From: Gammaproteobacteria bacterium
GTDB taxonomy: Bacteria; Gemmatimonadota; Gemmatimonadetes; Longimicrobiales; Gaopeijiaceae
NCBI GenBank assembly: GCA_028821195.1
Contig: JAPPHB010000085.1
Coordinates: 245,732 to 309,731, forward strand
Reading direction: 5' to 3'
Length of the DNA: 64,000 nt
Of this stretch, positions 26,577 to 35,443 are shown in pieces. The notes beneath the pieces were generated by a model. It was not told where the DNA came from, made no database searches, and saw only the letters and a program-made list of their open reading frames with translations. Position 1 is the stretch's first letter. The number at the start of each line of letters is the position of its first letter. The position numbers and the translations under genes were made by a program.

Positions 26577-28223
26577 CTACGGCCTGGGTACCCAGTCCCT
26601 GTAGTCCTCGGGAACGTTCTGGTTGGTGTCGTTCTCCGACACAGGAAGCGGGAAGCACAGGTTCAGCGGGTCAGTCGGCACGTTGTACCGCGCCGCATGC
26701 GACGGTGGAATGAACTCCAACCGGTTATAGGTGCCCGGCGTGTCTTCGCCTCCGGGCCCGGATGAGGGCGCCACGGGCTCGGAGTTGCTCCGCCAGCGCC
26801 AACGATCGCCAAGACGGCGGCCTTCCAGCGTCAGCTCGATGAGCCGCTCGAACTTGAGCGCGGTCCACGCCTCTTCCATGCTGCTGGCTTCGACAGCCTT
26901 CATCATGCGGTCACCCAGCATCATGTTGCCCATCGGCTCCATCATCGCGCCTTCGGTGAAGTCCTTCAACTCGTACGCGAATTGATTGAAGTAGACGGCC
27001 ATGTCCGGGTTGGCGTCCCAGTCCGTCTGCTCCGCCGGATGCAGCCTGAGGTCGAACTTGTTCTGATCGGTCATGTCGATCGGATAGACCGGCGCGGTCG
27101 TGCGCACGTTGTTGATGAGCGCCATGGCGGCCTGCCAGTTTCCGTTGCGCAACTCGACTTCGGCCTTGATCAACTCCATTTCGCGGCCGTCGACCAGATC
27201 GAGCTGCAATGTCTCGCGCTGTAGCTGGCGGTCGGGCTCGAAGAAGAGAAACTCCCGAGCCGGGTCACGCGGCGCGATCCCCTTGAGGGGATAGAACATG
27301 GGGACCAGAGCCGTCCAGGTGGGGCGAGCCGGGTGATTCTGGGCCCGGTCGGAGTGGCTCAAACCCTCGCGGACCTCCCGGGACCCGTTGTCGTAACCGA
27401 ACGCAACCCGCGAATCTCCCGTCTGCAGGAAGTGCTCGCCGGCCGGAGTGCCCCAATACGAGAGGGATTGGAAGCCCTCGGAAAGGACGTGACCGTATAG
27501 TACGTAGTACTCGCCGCCGAACCCCGTGTAGTTGGTCCGGAATACAAAATCAAACGGAACCTGGCCCGCATCGGCGGCGGCGCCGCTATAGTCGCCCTTG
27601 AACAGCTTCGCCGCTGCCCGCATGCCGACGGCCGCGGTCACGAGCGTACTCTCGCCGGCGGAGCCGCCGACCGAGACCGCTTGATCGAAGTGGTTGATCG
27701 CGTAGTCGAAATGCGCCAGCTTGGGCTCCGGCGCGCCACCATCAATAACGAACGTGCAGGCATTCTCGCCCAGGTATCTTGTCGCGGCACCGGCCCAGAA
27801 GTGTGCCTGGGCGATCAAACTGGGTGACCCGGGGGTCTCGGCCTCGGGATCCGTGAATCGGCGAATCGCCTCCTCGGCGATCCATCGACCCCGGTGGAGG
27901 GATGCCCAGTCACCACCGGCTCCATTGTTCTCAGCGGTGAGGACGGCGATTTCCTCGACCACCTGCACGCCCGCAGCTCCGGTGTGCCCGCTCGGCATGA
28001 GATCGTGCACGATTGACCCGCCCAGGAGCGCGTACTGGTCGAATCCCTCCTGGACGCTCCGCACGGCACCGTTCACGATGCCCTGGTAGGCGCCTTCGAG
28101 GTTGAGCGTCGCGTCCTGCACGGGACCGGGGTTGGTGACCGCCAGGTCACACGCGGCGAGAGAAAGGACGCCGGCGAGCATGCCGGTCGCCATGATTCTC
28201 TTCATGAATAGTTTCGCATTCAT
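26577..28223 (-). CDS. SusD/RagB-family lipoprotein, pair 1
   Basis: A 548-residue lipoprotein (lipobox SLAAC, Cys25) starting CDLAVTNPGPVQD, the usual opening of SusD-like proteins in this group. Helical TPR-like segments follow, such as EAIRRFTDPEA, AAGVMAAAKLFKGDYSGAAADA-like stretches and MELIKAEVELRNGNWQAAMALINNVR; the C-terminal block WTALKFERLIELTLEGRRLGDRWRW is typical. It caps the SusC barrel on the cell surface and captures ligand. AAGGAGG precedes the ATG at 28223. It follows SusC by 121 bases. No glycosidase gene is adjacent, so the substrate, whether sugar, peptide or other, is open. Confidence 0.85.
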   Translation of the reverse strand: MNAKLFMKRIMATGMLAGVLSLAACDLAVTNPGPVQDATLNLEGAYQGIVNGAVRSVQEGFDQYALLGGSIVHDLMPSGHTGAAGVQVVEEIAVLTAENNGAGGDWASLHRGRWIAEEAIRRFTDPEAETPGSPSLIAQAHFWAGAATRYLGENACTFVIDGGAPEPKLAHFDYAINHFDQAVSVGGSAGESTLVTAAVGMRAAAKLFKGDYSGAAADAGQVPFDFVFRTNYTGFGGEYYVLYGHVLSEGFQSLSYWGTPAGEHFLQTGDSRVAFGYDNGSREVREGLSHSDRAQNHPARPTWTALVPMFYPLKGIAPRDPAREFLFFEPDRQLQRETLQLDLVDGREMELIKAEVELRNGNWQAAMALINNVRTTAPVYPIDMTDQNKFDLRLHPAEQTDWDANPDMAVYFNQFAYELKDFTEGAMMEPMGNMMLGDRMMKAVEASSMEEAWTALKFERLIELTLEGRRLGDRWRWRSNSEPVAPSSGPGGEDTPGTYNRLEFIPPSHAARYNVPTDPLNLCFPLPVSENDTNQNVPEDYRDWVPRP

Positions 28224-28344
28224 CGTCGTATACTCCTCCTTAATTCCGGAATCCTTGACTACTTCCTTACATGCGCATCCGCGTTCCCGCGGCGCCGGGC
28301 TCGCAACCGCCGAAGCGTGGAGCCCGGCCGCCGTCGGGAGCGTT

Positions 28345-31300
28345 CTAGAAGACCGCGCGCAGGGAAACCGTGAAGTAGGAAACCGGTGGAAGCGTCTCGT
28401 CAATGCCCTTCACCAAGTCGTGGCGGAACTCGCCCGAATCCGTGGTCCAAGGGCTGTTCTCGTTCTGCTCGGGATGCCCGGTCACCAGGTTCTTGTGGGT
28501 CCAGAACGCAACGTTCCGTCCCGAAATCACCAGGTCGGCACGGCTCGCCCATGAGGTGAGCGACGGGAGCAGGTTCGAAACCGGAATCGAAAGCGTGACA
28601 TCACGCAACTCGGCGAAATCCGACTCATGGACGCCGTGCTCGTTGGTTGCCAGGCCGAAGCACTGTCCAACCTCCCAGGCGTACATGTCGGCGGGACGGG
28701 TTGCGGGCGCCTGGGGAGGCGGGGCCTCTCCGTACTGGCCGCCGTTCGTCCAACCCGGCTCCACCTTACGGTACGCATCGTAGCACTTCGGATGAGAGAT
28801 GGTGCGCCAGGTCGCGCCCGTCTCGAAGTAATTGGAGATCCATCCTCCGCGCAGGTACTCGCCACGGGCGGAGAGATTCAACCCGCCCGGAAGGTCGAAG
28901 GACATGCTCCCCGTGAACATGTAGGGGGGGTTGGCGGGACCGTAGATGACGCGACCGTCGGAATAGACGGGATCCGCCAACTCGTTGTAGTTCATGATGC
29001 GCTGACCCCGAATGACGGGAACCGGCTGGCCTTGGACAACCCAGCCGTACTCGCCAACGCTGAATTGCGCCGCGCCGCCCAGGTCATGCACCTCGCTGAA
29101 GTTCGTGGCGAGCCCCAAGCCCAGGTCCCAGCGGAGGGAGCGCGTGTCGAGGAGGGTCGTGTTGGTCTGAATCTCGATGCCCTTGTTCGAGAACTCGCCA
29201 ACGTTCTGGAGCTGGGAACGCCAGCCACCCTCGCTCGAAGGGCTTGCCACCCTGAAGAGGGCGTCGGTGGTGGTCTGATGATAGTACGTGATTTCGGCGT
29301 TGAAGCGGCCGTTCAACCACGCGCCGTCCATCCCGAACTCGTACTCGATGGTCCGCTCGGGGCCAAGTTCGTCGTTGCCGCGGTTTGAAGGGTAGTAGGC
29401 CTGGCCGCCCGGTCCCATCCCGACGGGACTCCACGTTCGCACCTTGTCGAAGGCGCCGGGTGCCCGGCCCGCGAGGCCGTAGGCGCCGCGGAACTTCACC
29501 TGTCCGAACGCCTCGGGCCAGAACTCCTCATCGGAGACGACGTAGGAGCCGCTGACCTTGGGGTACACGGCGAACCGGAAGTCGTCGCCCAGGAGGGCGA
29601 AGCCAACCTGCTCACCGAACGCGCTGTTTCCATCAACCCGAGCGCCGACGGTCAGGAAGTATTTGTCGGAGATGCCGATCTGGTCCTGCATGAAGAAGCC
29701 GCCCGTGATCACGCGCAGGCGGTTGTGGTCGACGTACTGCCTCGTGGCACCGGTCTGCAGGGTGAACTCGCCCGGCCCCGGGTAGTGGCGGACCACATAC
29801 TCGGAGTTCTCGACCTCGTTCTCGACGCCCTGTGCGCCGAACGACAGAGTGCTGCGGATGTTCTCGGCCAGATCAAAACCCCACGTCCCAATGTAGTCGA
29901 AGCTGACCACGGTGTTCTGCGACATGCCGCGGCGCTGCTCCCCGCCCTGGATGTAATCGGAGAAATCGCCGTAGCGACCGATGGGACAGAGCCAGCAGTG
30001 CTGCTGATCGTTGTAGTGGTCGTCCTGGGAGTAGTCGTAGCCGAGCGTGAGACGGTGGGTGAAATCGGCGCCCGGTGTGTAGTTGATCGTAAGGCCGCTG
30101 ACCGCACGCGTGATCTGGTTCCTGTAGTCTTCATCCAGCAGGAGACGAAGTGTCTCGTAATCGCGCCCGGTATTCGAGAAGCCGGGCATGTAGCTTCTTG
30201 GCCCCCGGATGGCGGTCATCATGATGGAGGTAACCGAGTTCCCCATCTGCGCCTGCTGCAGGTCGGTGCGCGTCAACGTGTTGTTGAACTGGATGAGCAC
30301 GTCCTCATGCGGCCGGAACGTGGTGTTCGCACGCACGTTCAGCTTCTGCTCGCCATCCGTTTCCACCGCGCCGACGTTGTCGTTCCAAGCGGCGGACGCG
30401 AAGTATCCAATGTCGCCGGTGCCGCCCCGGACCTGCATGGAATAGCGCTGGCGGTGGCCGTTCTGGAATACGGGATGGAGGAACATGTGGGGCACCTCAT
30501 CCGTCCCGAACGGACGGAAGTAGGCGACGCCCTGCTGTACCTCGGCCGTCCACTGCGGGGCACCCTGGCCGCCCTGCTTGGTGAAGATCTGGATCACGCC
30601 TGCCGCCGCTTCCGTGCCGTAGAGGGTCGTGGCCGCGGGCCCCTTGATGACCTCGATGCGCTCGATGTCGTCCGGGTTGATGTCGGACAAGGGGCTGTAG
30701 GGGTCCTCGGCGCCGTTCTGGCTGGAGGTGGGCTCGCTCTTGGCGCGCATCCCGTCGATGTAGATGATGGGCTGGTTGCTGAGCGCGGTGCTCACGTTGC
30801 CGCGCAGGCGGATGTCCACCCCGGAGCCGGAGTTGCCCGAGCTGAACTGAATGCGCGCACCCGCGACACGGGCCTGGAGCAGGGCTCCGACATCGTTCAC
30901 GGGCTCGGCGACCTCGGCGATGTTGATCTGCTCGATCGCATTGCCGACCTCGCGGCGGCGGGCCTGGCCCGCGGTGCCGGTGACGACGATCTCGTCGAAG
31001 TCGATGACTTCCTCGTTCAGCCCGAAGTCGGCGGTCGTCGCCTGATCGTCGGCCACGGTGACTTCCTGTGACGCGGCGGTGTAGCCGATGAGTTCGACAC
31101 GCAGCGTGTGGGTGCCGGCCGGGACGTTGATGATGAGATACCGTCCCGAGGCGTTGGTGAGGCCGCCGAGGCCGGTGCCCTCGATGAACACCTGGGCCGC
31201 GGACAGCGGACGACCGGAGCCGGCGTCGGTCACCAGTCCGGTCAGCGAACCCACAATGGGTGTCGCATCCGTCACGCGGATTCCCAGGGCGTCGCCAAGA

Positions 31301-31425
31301 GACCTGGCGGCCCTGTCCACCGCCTGGGCGCCGACATCGCTGTTCGCGGGCACCTGAGCTTCCGCGAACGACCACGACGTGGCCCCGAGCAGCAGAGTAA
31401 GGGTTAGTAGCCGGATGACTCTCAT
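28345..31425 (-). CDS. SusC/RagA-family TonB-dependent receptor, pair 1
   Basis: A 1026-residue receptor. Signal peptide (LLTLTLLLGATSWSFAEA); an N-terminal segment; a carboxypeptidase-like domain (GSLTGLVTDAGSGRPLSAAQVFIEG to ELIGYTAASQ); the signature EIVVTGTAGQARRREVG; a plug with VDIRLRGNVSTALSNQPIIYIDGMR and IERIEVIKGPAATTLYGTEAAAGVIQIFTK; then a beta-barrel ending SYFTVSLRAVF. It transports a ligand captured by SusD across the outer membrane. AGGAAGGAG lies upstream of the ATG. A small motif HCWLC in the barrel (about residue 500) is unusual for such receptors. Confidence 0.88.
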   Translation of the reverse strand: MRVIRLLTLTLLLGATSWSFAEAQVPANSDVGAQAVDRAARSLGDALGIRVTDATPIVGSLTGLVTDAGSGRPLSAAQVFIEGTGLGGLTNASGRYLIINVPAGTHTLRVELIGYTAASQEVTVADDQATTADFGLNEEVIDFDEIVVTGTAGQARRREVGNAIEQINIAEVAEPVNDVGALLQARVAGARIQFSSGNSGSGVDIRLRGNVSTALSNQPIIYIDGMRAKSEPTSSQNGAEDPYSPLSDINPDDIERIEVIKGPAATTLYGTEAAAGVIQIFTKQGGQGAPQWTAEVQQGVAYFRPFGTDEVPHMFLHPVFQNGHRQRYSMQVRGGTGDIGYFASAAWNDNVGAVETDGEQKLNVRANTTFRPHEDVLIQFNNTLTRTDLQQAQMGNSVTSIMMTAIRGPRSYMPGFSNTGRDYETLRLLLDEDYRNQITRAVSGLTINYTPGADFTHRLTLGYDYSQDDHYNDQQHCWLCPIGRYGDFSDYIQGGEQRRGMSQNTVVSFDYIGTWGFDLAENIRSTLSFGAQGVENEVENSEYVVRHYPGPGEFTLQTGATRQYVDHNRLRVITGGFFMQDQIGISDKYFLTVGARVDGNSAFGEQVGFALLGDDFRFAVYPKVSGSYVVSDEEFWPEAFGQVKFRGAYGLAGRAPGAFDKVRTWSPVGMGPGGQAYYPSNRGNDELGPERTIEYEFGMDGAWLNGRFNAEITYYHQTTTDALFRVASPSSEGGWRSQLQNVGEFSNKGIEIQTNTTLLDTRSLRWDLGLGLATNFSEVHDLGGAAQFSVGEYGWVVQGQPVPVIRGQRIMNYNELADPVYSDGRVIYGPANPPYMFTGSMSFDLPGGLNLSARGEYLRGGWISNYFETGATWRTISHPKCYDAYRKVEPGWTNGGQYGEAPPPQAPATRPADMYAWEVGQCFGLATNEHGVHESDFAELRDVTLSIPVSNLLPSLTSWASRADLVISGRNVAFWTHKNLVTGHPEQNENSPWTTDSGEFRHDLVKGIDETLPPVSYFTVSLRAVF

Positions 31426-31625
31426 AACACTCTCCTTCCTCTGGGGTGGCGTTCCTGCCACCGGTTTACAATCCCCTCCGCCCCCTCCGGGACCGGCCAG
31501 CACGTGAGCCCGTGCCCTTAAAGCACAGACAGCCCTGCCCGGCGTCCGGGTGCAACCCGATCAGAATGAAACCCTGTTGCGTGACGCGCAAGGGGGTAGC
31601 GGTTTTCGTTGGGGTTCACCCTCCG

Positions 31626-32135
31626 TCAGGGCACCGAGATCGAGAAAAGACGCAGGCCAATCATGTTTTCCGGGTTGTCGTCCGGGCTGTCGGTACTACC
31701 TCCCGGGACCACGCCCCCCTGGATCATGAGGGCAGCTACGCCCAAGCTCGCGCCGACCGTGACGATGGTGTTGGAGCGGTTGAACTGCCGGATCGCCGCC
31801 TCCTGGATCGCGCCGGTCGCCACCTGGGTGCTCAACATCGAAGCGCCGGCGCCGCGCAACTGGATGGTGACGTTCTCGGCGGATATGCCTGCCACCCGGC
31901 CACTGATGCGGTTGCCGGACAGGTTCATCATCTGGACCGGAAACCCCTCCATGGCTGCCTGGTTCATCACTCGTCCAAAGGCTTCCTGGTCGAGGACAAA
32001 GCGCGCCTGCTGGTCCGGGGCAATAGTCTCCAGCGGCACCGTCGAGTAGGAAAAGCACCCTCCGACGGCGAGGAGAAGCACCGGCATGGCCGCGAGATTG
32101 CGGCACCGGCGCAGGACACACGTGGTTGCAGTCAT
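31626..32135 (-). CDS. Small lipoprotein appended to cassette 3
   Basis: A 169-residue lipoprotein (lipobox AVGGC, Cys27). The mature region begins FSYSTVPLETIAPDQQARFVLDQEAFGRVMNQ; then a beta-rich section (NRISGRVAGISAENVTIQLRG) and a C-terminal hydrophobic stretch (TIVTVGASLGVAALMIQGGVV). GGGAGAAG precedes the ATG. It starts 53 bases after the ankyrin gene of cassette 3 and probably shares its transcript. A paralogue with the same lipoprotein-plus-hydrophobic-tail design sits at 42091-42576. Function is unknown. Confidence 0.6.
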   Translation of the reverse strand: MTATTCVLRRCRNLAAMPVLLLAVGGCFSYSTVPLETIAPDQQARFVLDQEAFGRVMNQAAMEGFPVQMMNLSGNRISGRVAGISAENVTIQLRGAGASMLSTQVATGAIQEAAIRQFNRSNTIVTVGASLGVAALMIQGGVVPGGSTDSPDDNPENMIGLRLFSISVP

Positions 32136-32188
32136 TCGTCTTCTCCCTCCCGTCATCCTCGGGAGAACTCCTGGGCGGGGCTCCCGGG

Positions 32189-33949
32189 TCAGCAGGCTAC
32201 ACAGTTGTTGTTGTTGTGGGATCCGAGGGACTCGAGCAGTTCGACCGTCTCGGGGAAGGGCAGGATGCGCTGCACCGGGCCGTTGGCCATGTCGGCGGTG
32301 GTCTGGCCGCTCCGGCTCACGGCGGTGACGTCGGCGCCCTGGCTGACCAGGTAGAGGATCAGCTCGTTGTCTCCCCTCGCGGCGGCGTGGTGCACGGCGG
32401 TATAACCGTTGCGGTCGCGGGCGTTCACGTCTGCACCAAGTTCCTCGACCAGATAGCGTACCGCGGGAACCCATGCCTCGGGTACGTGCCGGTGGACGTT
32501 GGCGGCGAAGCCTTCTCCGTAGGTGATGCCCGACGCCGCGTGAATGGGCCAGGAACCCGGTCCGCCGATCGGGACAGGGGGCAGTCCGGACATGTCGGCA
32601 CGGCCGCCGCGGCGGAAGCGCCGCGGAGCGTTTACCGTGGGGATGTGGGGGTCGGCCCCGTGTGCGACCAGCAGCTTCATGGCCGTGACGTCCAGCGCGA
32701 ATGCGGCGCGCCAGAAGGGCGTAGCGCCCATGCGGTCGACGCTCAGGAAGCTGCGTCCGAACTCCGTGTACCACAGGGTCTTGTGGAGGCGCACGTTGGG
32801 GTCGGCGCCGGCCTCCAGGAAGGCCTCCATCAACTCCAGGTAGGTGGTCTCCTGCTGGGTGTAGTCGGTCGGCTGCGGATGCCGCGACTTGGGGATCCAC
32901 TGGGTGTTGAGCACCCCGTACAGGGGGGTCGCCCCGGCGTCGCTCGCCAGGGTGATGTCGGCGCCGCGGTCGAAAAGGACCCGGGCAAGGTCGAAGTGCC
33001 CGTTCAGGGTGGCCATGAGGAGCGGGCTGGTGCGGTCTCCGGCGCTCACCCGGTTGATGTCGGCGCCCCGGTCGAGGAGCGCCTCGGCGGCGGCGCGCCG
33101 GCCGTCGCGCACGGCCATCAGGAGCGCGGTAAGCCCGCCGTAGTGTCCGACCAGGTCCGCGTGGGAGAGCGGCTGGGGCACCGTCCGGTCGCGGTCGCGC
33201 GCCAACGACGGCGGCGGCTCGTCCGGGTTCAGGAGGGTGCTGACCGTGGGCTCGGGCTGCGCCTGGGCCGGGCGCCCGCCGCCGGTGCCGCCCTGAAGCT
33301 GCTGTAGCGCCTCCACCCGCTCGTCGCGGCGGCGCTGCGCCTCGCGGTCTTCCCCGTCACGCGCCGCGATGTCGATCACGCGGGCGGTGATGGAGGGATC
33401 CGCTCCGCCGCCGATGAGGGCGTGGATGGCTCCGGCGCGGTCGGACGCCGCCGCGAACATGAGGGGCGTCTGCCCCCAGGCGGATTCCACCGCGTTCGGG
33501 TCTGCGCCGTGGTCGATCAGCGCCTTCACGGCTTCGCCGCTGCCGGCGGCGGCGGCGAAGTGCAGCGCGGTGGCTCCCCCGGTGGTGGTGGCGGCGCGCG
33601 GGTTGGCTCCCGCCGCGAGGAACGCACGCACGACCTCCGCGCTTCCGGCCTTGGCCGCCAGGTGCAGCGGGGTGTAGCCGCCCAGCCGGGTGACCGCGGA
33701 CAGGTTCGCTCCGGCGCTGAGCAGCAGTTCGGCGGTGGCGGCGCTGCCGTTTTCGGCCGCCCAGTGCAGCGCGGTCATGCCATCGCCCTGGGCACCGTTG
33801 ACGTCGGCACCCTGGCTGATCAGCGAGCGCACCGCATCCAGGTCGCCGCGCATGGCGGCGTCCGCGACCGGGGAGTCCAGCGGTGGCGCGGCGGCCAGGA
33901 CCACGAAGGTCAGGAGCAGCGTGGCAATCGTGCGCGGAAGCTGTGTCAT
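32189..33949 (-). CDS. Secreted ankyrin-repeat protein, cassette 3
   Basis: A 586-residue protein with signal peptide (TIATLLLTFVVLAAA), a first ankyrin block (about 25-190), a charged linker and a second block. Here the linker is Arg/Gln/Pro-rich (about 195-262) instead of poly-Glu, the one copy that differs. The conserved segments LNTQWIPKSRHPQP, LWYTEFGRSFLSVDRMGATPFWRAA and PIHAASGITYGEGFAANVHRH are present, and the protein ends NNNNCVAC. I used the ATG at 33949 because GGAGAGG precedes it; an ATG at 33964 has no ribosome site. It lies 51 bases after DUF1552, and a small lipoprotein gene follows. Confidence 0.85.
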   Translation of the reverse strand: MTQLPRTIATLLLTFVVLAAAPPLDSPVADAAMRGDLDAVRSLISQGADVNGAQGDGMTALHWAAENGSAATAELLLSAGANLSAVTRLGGYTPLHLAAKAGSAEVVRAFLAAGANPRAATTTGGATALHFAAAAGSGEAVKALIDHGADPNAVESAWGQTPLMFAAASDRAGAIHALIGGGADPSITARVIDIAARDGEDREAQRRRDERVEALQQLQGGTGGGRPAQAQPEPTVSTLLNPDEPPPSLARDRDRTVPQPLSHADLVGHYGGLTALLMAVRDGRRAAAEALLDRGADINRVSAGDRTSPLLMATLNGHFDLARVLFDRGADITLASDAGATPLYGVLNTQWIPKSRHPQPTDYTQQETTYLELMEAFLEAGADPNVRLHKTLWYTEFGRSFLSVDRMGATPFWRAAFALDVTAMKLLVAHGADPHIPTVNAPRRFRRGGRADMSGLPPVPIGGPGSWPIHAASGITYGEGFAANVHRHVPEAWVPAVRYLVEELGADVNARDRNGYTAVHHAAARGDNELILYLVSQGADVTAVSRSGQTTADMANGPVQRILPFPETVELLESLGSHNNNNCVAC

Positions 33950-34000
33950 CGCCTTCCTCTCCATCGGAATGCGCTCGTTCTCAGGAAACGCTCCGTGCCT

Positions 34001-35419
34001 TCAGGAGCTGCTTTGTGCGGCCAGCACGCCCGGCATCCCCAGGGGGAACGCGCTGGTGCTGTCGCCGAAGCTGGTCACGTCTTCGTGGCCGAGGGCGTGC
34101 AGAAGGCTCAGCATGACGTTGGCCATGGGCGTACCGTCGGGAGCCTTGAGATGCAGGTTGCCCTGGACCTTGCCGTTGGACCCGCCCAGGGTGATCAGCG
34201 GGCATCTGCGGTGGTTGTGCAGGTTCCCGTCGGCCATGGGCGAGCCGTAGACGATCATGGTCTTGTCGAGCAGATGGGTGTCGCCCTCCATGTTCTCGCG
34301 CAGGCGGTCCATGAGGTAGGGCAGCATGCTCACGTGGTACTTGTTGATGGTGGCGAAGTCGAGCACCCCCTGCGGGTTTCCGCCGTGGTGCGACGCCGGA
34401 TGGAAGGGCTTGTCGGTGCCGCTCTCGGGATAGACCCGCGAGGAAGCGTCCCTGCCCAGCTTGAAGGAGAAGACGCGCGTCATGTCGGAGGCGAAGGCCA
34501 GCGCCTGCAGGTCGAACATCGTCTCGACATGCTCGGTGAAGGAGTCCGGGACTCCCGCCGGGGCCTCGGGGAGTTCCCGCGTCTCTCCGCTGGTGTTGTG
34601 CGCCTCGATGCGCTCGATGCGGCGCTCGATCTCGCGCACGTTCTCCAGGTACTGGTCGATGCGCTGCCGGTCCGAGGGTCGGAGCTCCTGTTTCAGCCGG
34701 GCGACGTCTCGGGCGATCCAGTCCAGGATGCTGCGGCTGGTGCGGCGCCGGGCGGCGCGCTCCTCCGCGGTCCCGCCCGCGCCAAAGAGCTGGTCGAAGG
34801 CGATGCGCGGATCGCGGATCATCGGCAGGGGCTCGGTGGGGGAGGCCCAACTGATGGTGTCTGTGTAGACGCAGGCGTAGCCGTATGCGCACCCACCGGC
34901 CTGATCCACGTTCTCGATGCAGAGCTGCATCGACGGGATCGGCGTGTCCTGCCCGAAGCGCCGGGCGTGCAGCTGGTCGAGCGAGGTGCCGACGTAGACG
35001 TCGGAGGCCTCGGTCTGCTTGGGATGGGCCTGCGTGAGGAAGACGGCGCTCGACCGGAAGTGGTCGCCGCCGATTTCCTTGGGCTGGTAGGCCTCCGCGT
35101 TGGCGACGTCGGTGTTGCTGAAGATCGTGAGGTAGTCGCGATACCGTTCCAGCGGGGCGAGCGAACTGGGGCTCAGATCGAAGTCGCTGCCCGTGGCGGC
35201 GGGAGACCAGAGGTTCTGGGTGGCGCCCCACTCGTTGGCGCCGGCCGACCCGTGCACGATCTCGATGGCGATAAGCCGGGTGGGATCGTCGTTGCGTGCC
35301 GCCCGCGACCAGGTACGGCCGGCCGGGATCATGGCGTCGAGCATGGGCAGCGCGACGGTGGCGCCCACGCCCCGCAGGAAGGTGCGCCGGGGGATGTGCT
35401 TTCCGGTGATGAAGTGCAT
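34001..35419 (-). CDS. DUF1552 Tat-exported protein, cassette 3
   Basis: A 472-residue protein starting MHFITGKHIPRRTFLRG, with twin arginines at 11-12 and a hydrophobic ATVALPMLDAMIP. The conserved cysteine block (SMQLCIENVDQAGGCAYGYAC), FHPASHHGGN, YGSPMADGN and NHRRCP are all present. The ATG at 35419 has GGAG six bases upstream; a GTG four codons earlier is less well placed. The DUF1592 stop is 24 bases upstream, indicating one operon. Function is unknown; this is the closest copy in sequence pattern to that of cassette 1. Confidence 0.88.
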   Translation of the reverse strand: MHFITGKHIPRRTFLRGVGATVALPMLDAMIPAGRTWSRAARNDDPTRLIAIEIVHGSAGANEWGATQNLWSPAATGSDFDLSPSSLAPLERYRDYLTIFSNTDVANAEAYQPKEIGGDHFRSSAVFLTQAHPKQTEASDVYVGTSLDQLHARRFGQDTPIPSMQLCIENVDQAGGCAYGYACVYTDTISWASPTEPLPMIRDPRIAFDQLFGAGGTAEERAARRRTSRSILDWIARDVARLKQELRPSDRQRIDQYLENVREIERRIERIEAHNTSGETRELPEAPAGVPDSFTEHVETMFDLQALAFASDMTRVFSFKLGRDASSRVYPESGTDKPFHPASHHGGNPQGVLDFATINKYHVSMLPYLMDRLRENMEGDTHLLDKTMIVYGSPMADGNLHNHRRCPLITLGGSNGKVQGNLHLKAPDGTPMANVMLSLLHALGHEDVTSFGDSTSAFPLGMPGVLAAQSSS

Positions 35420-35443
35420 CGATGTCTCCACTGGAATGGCGTT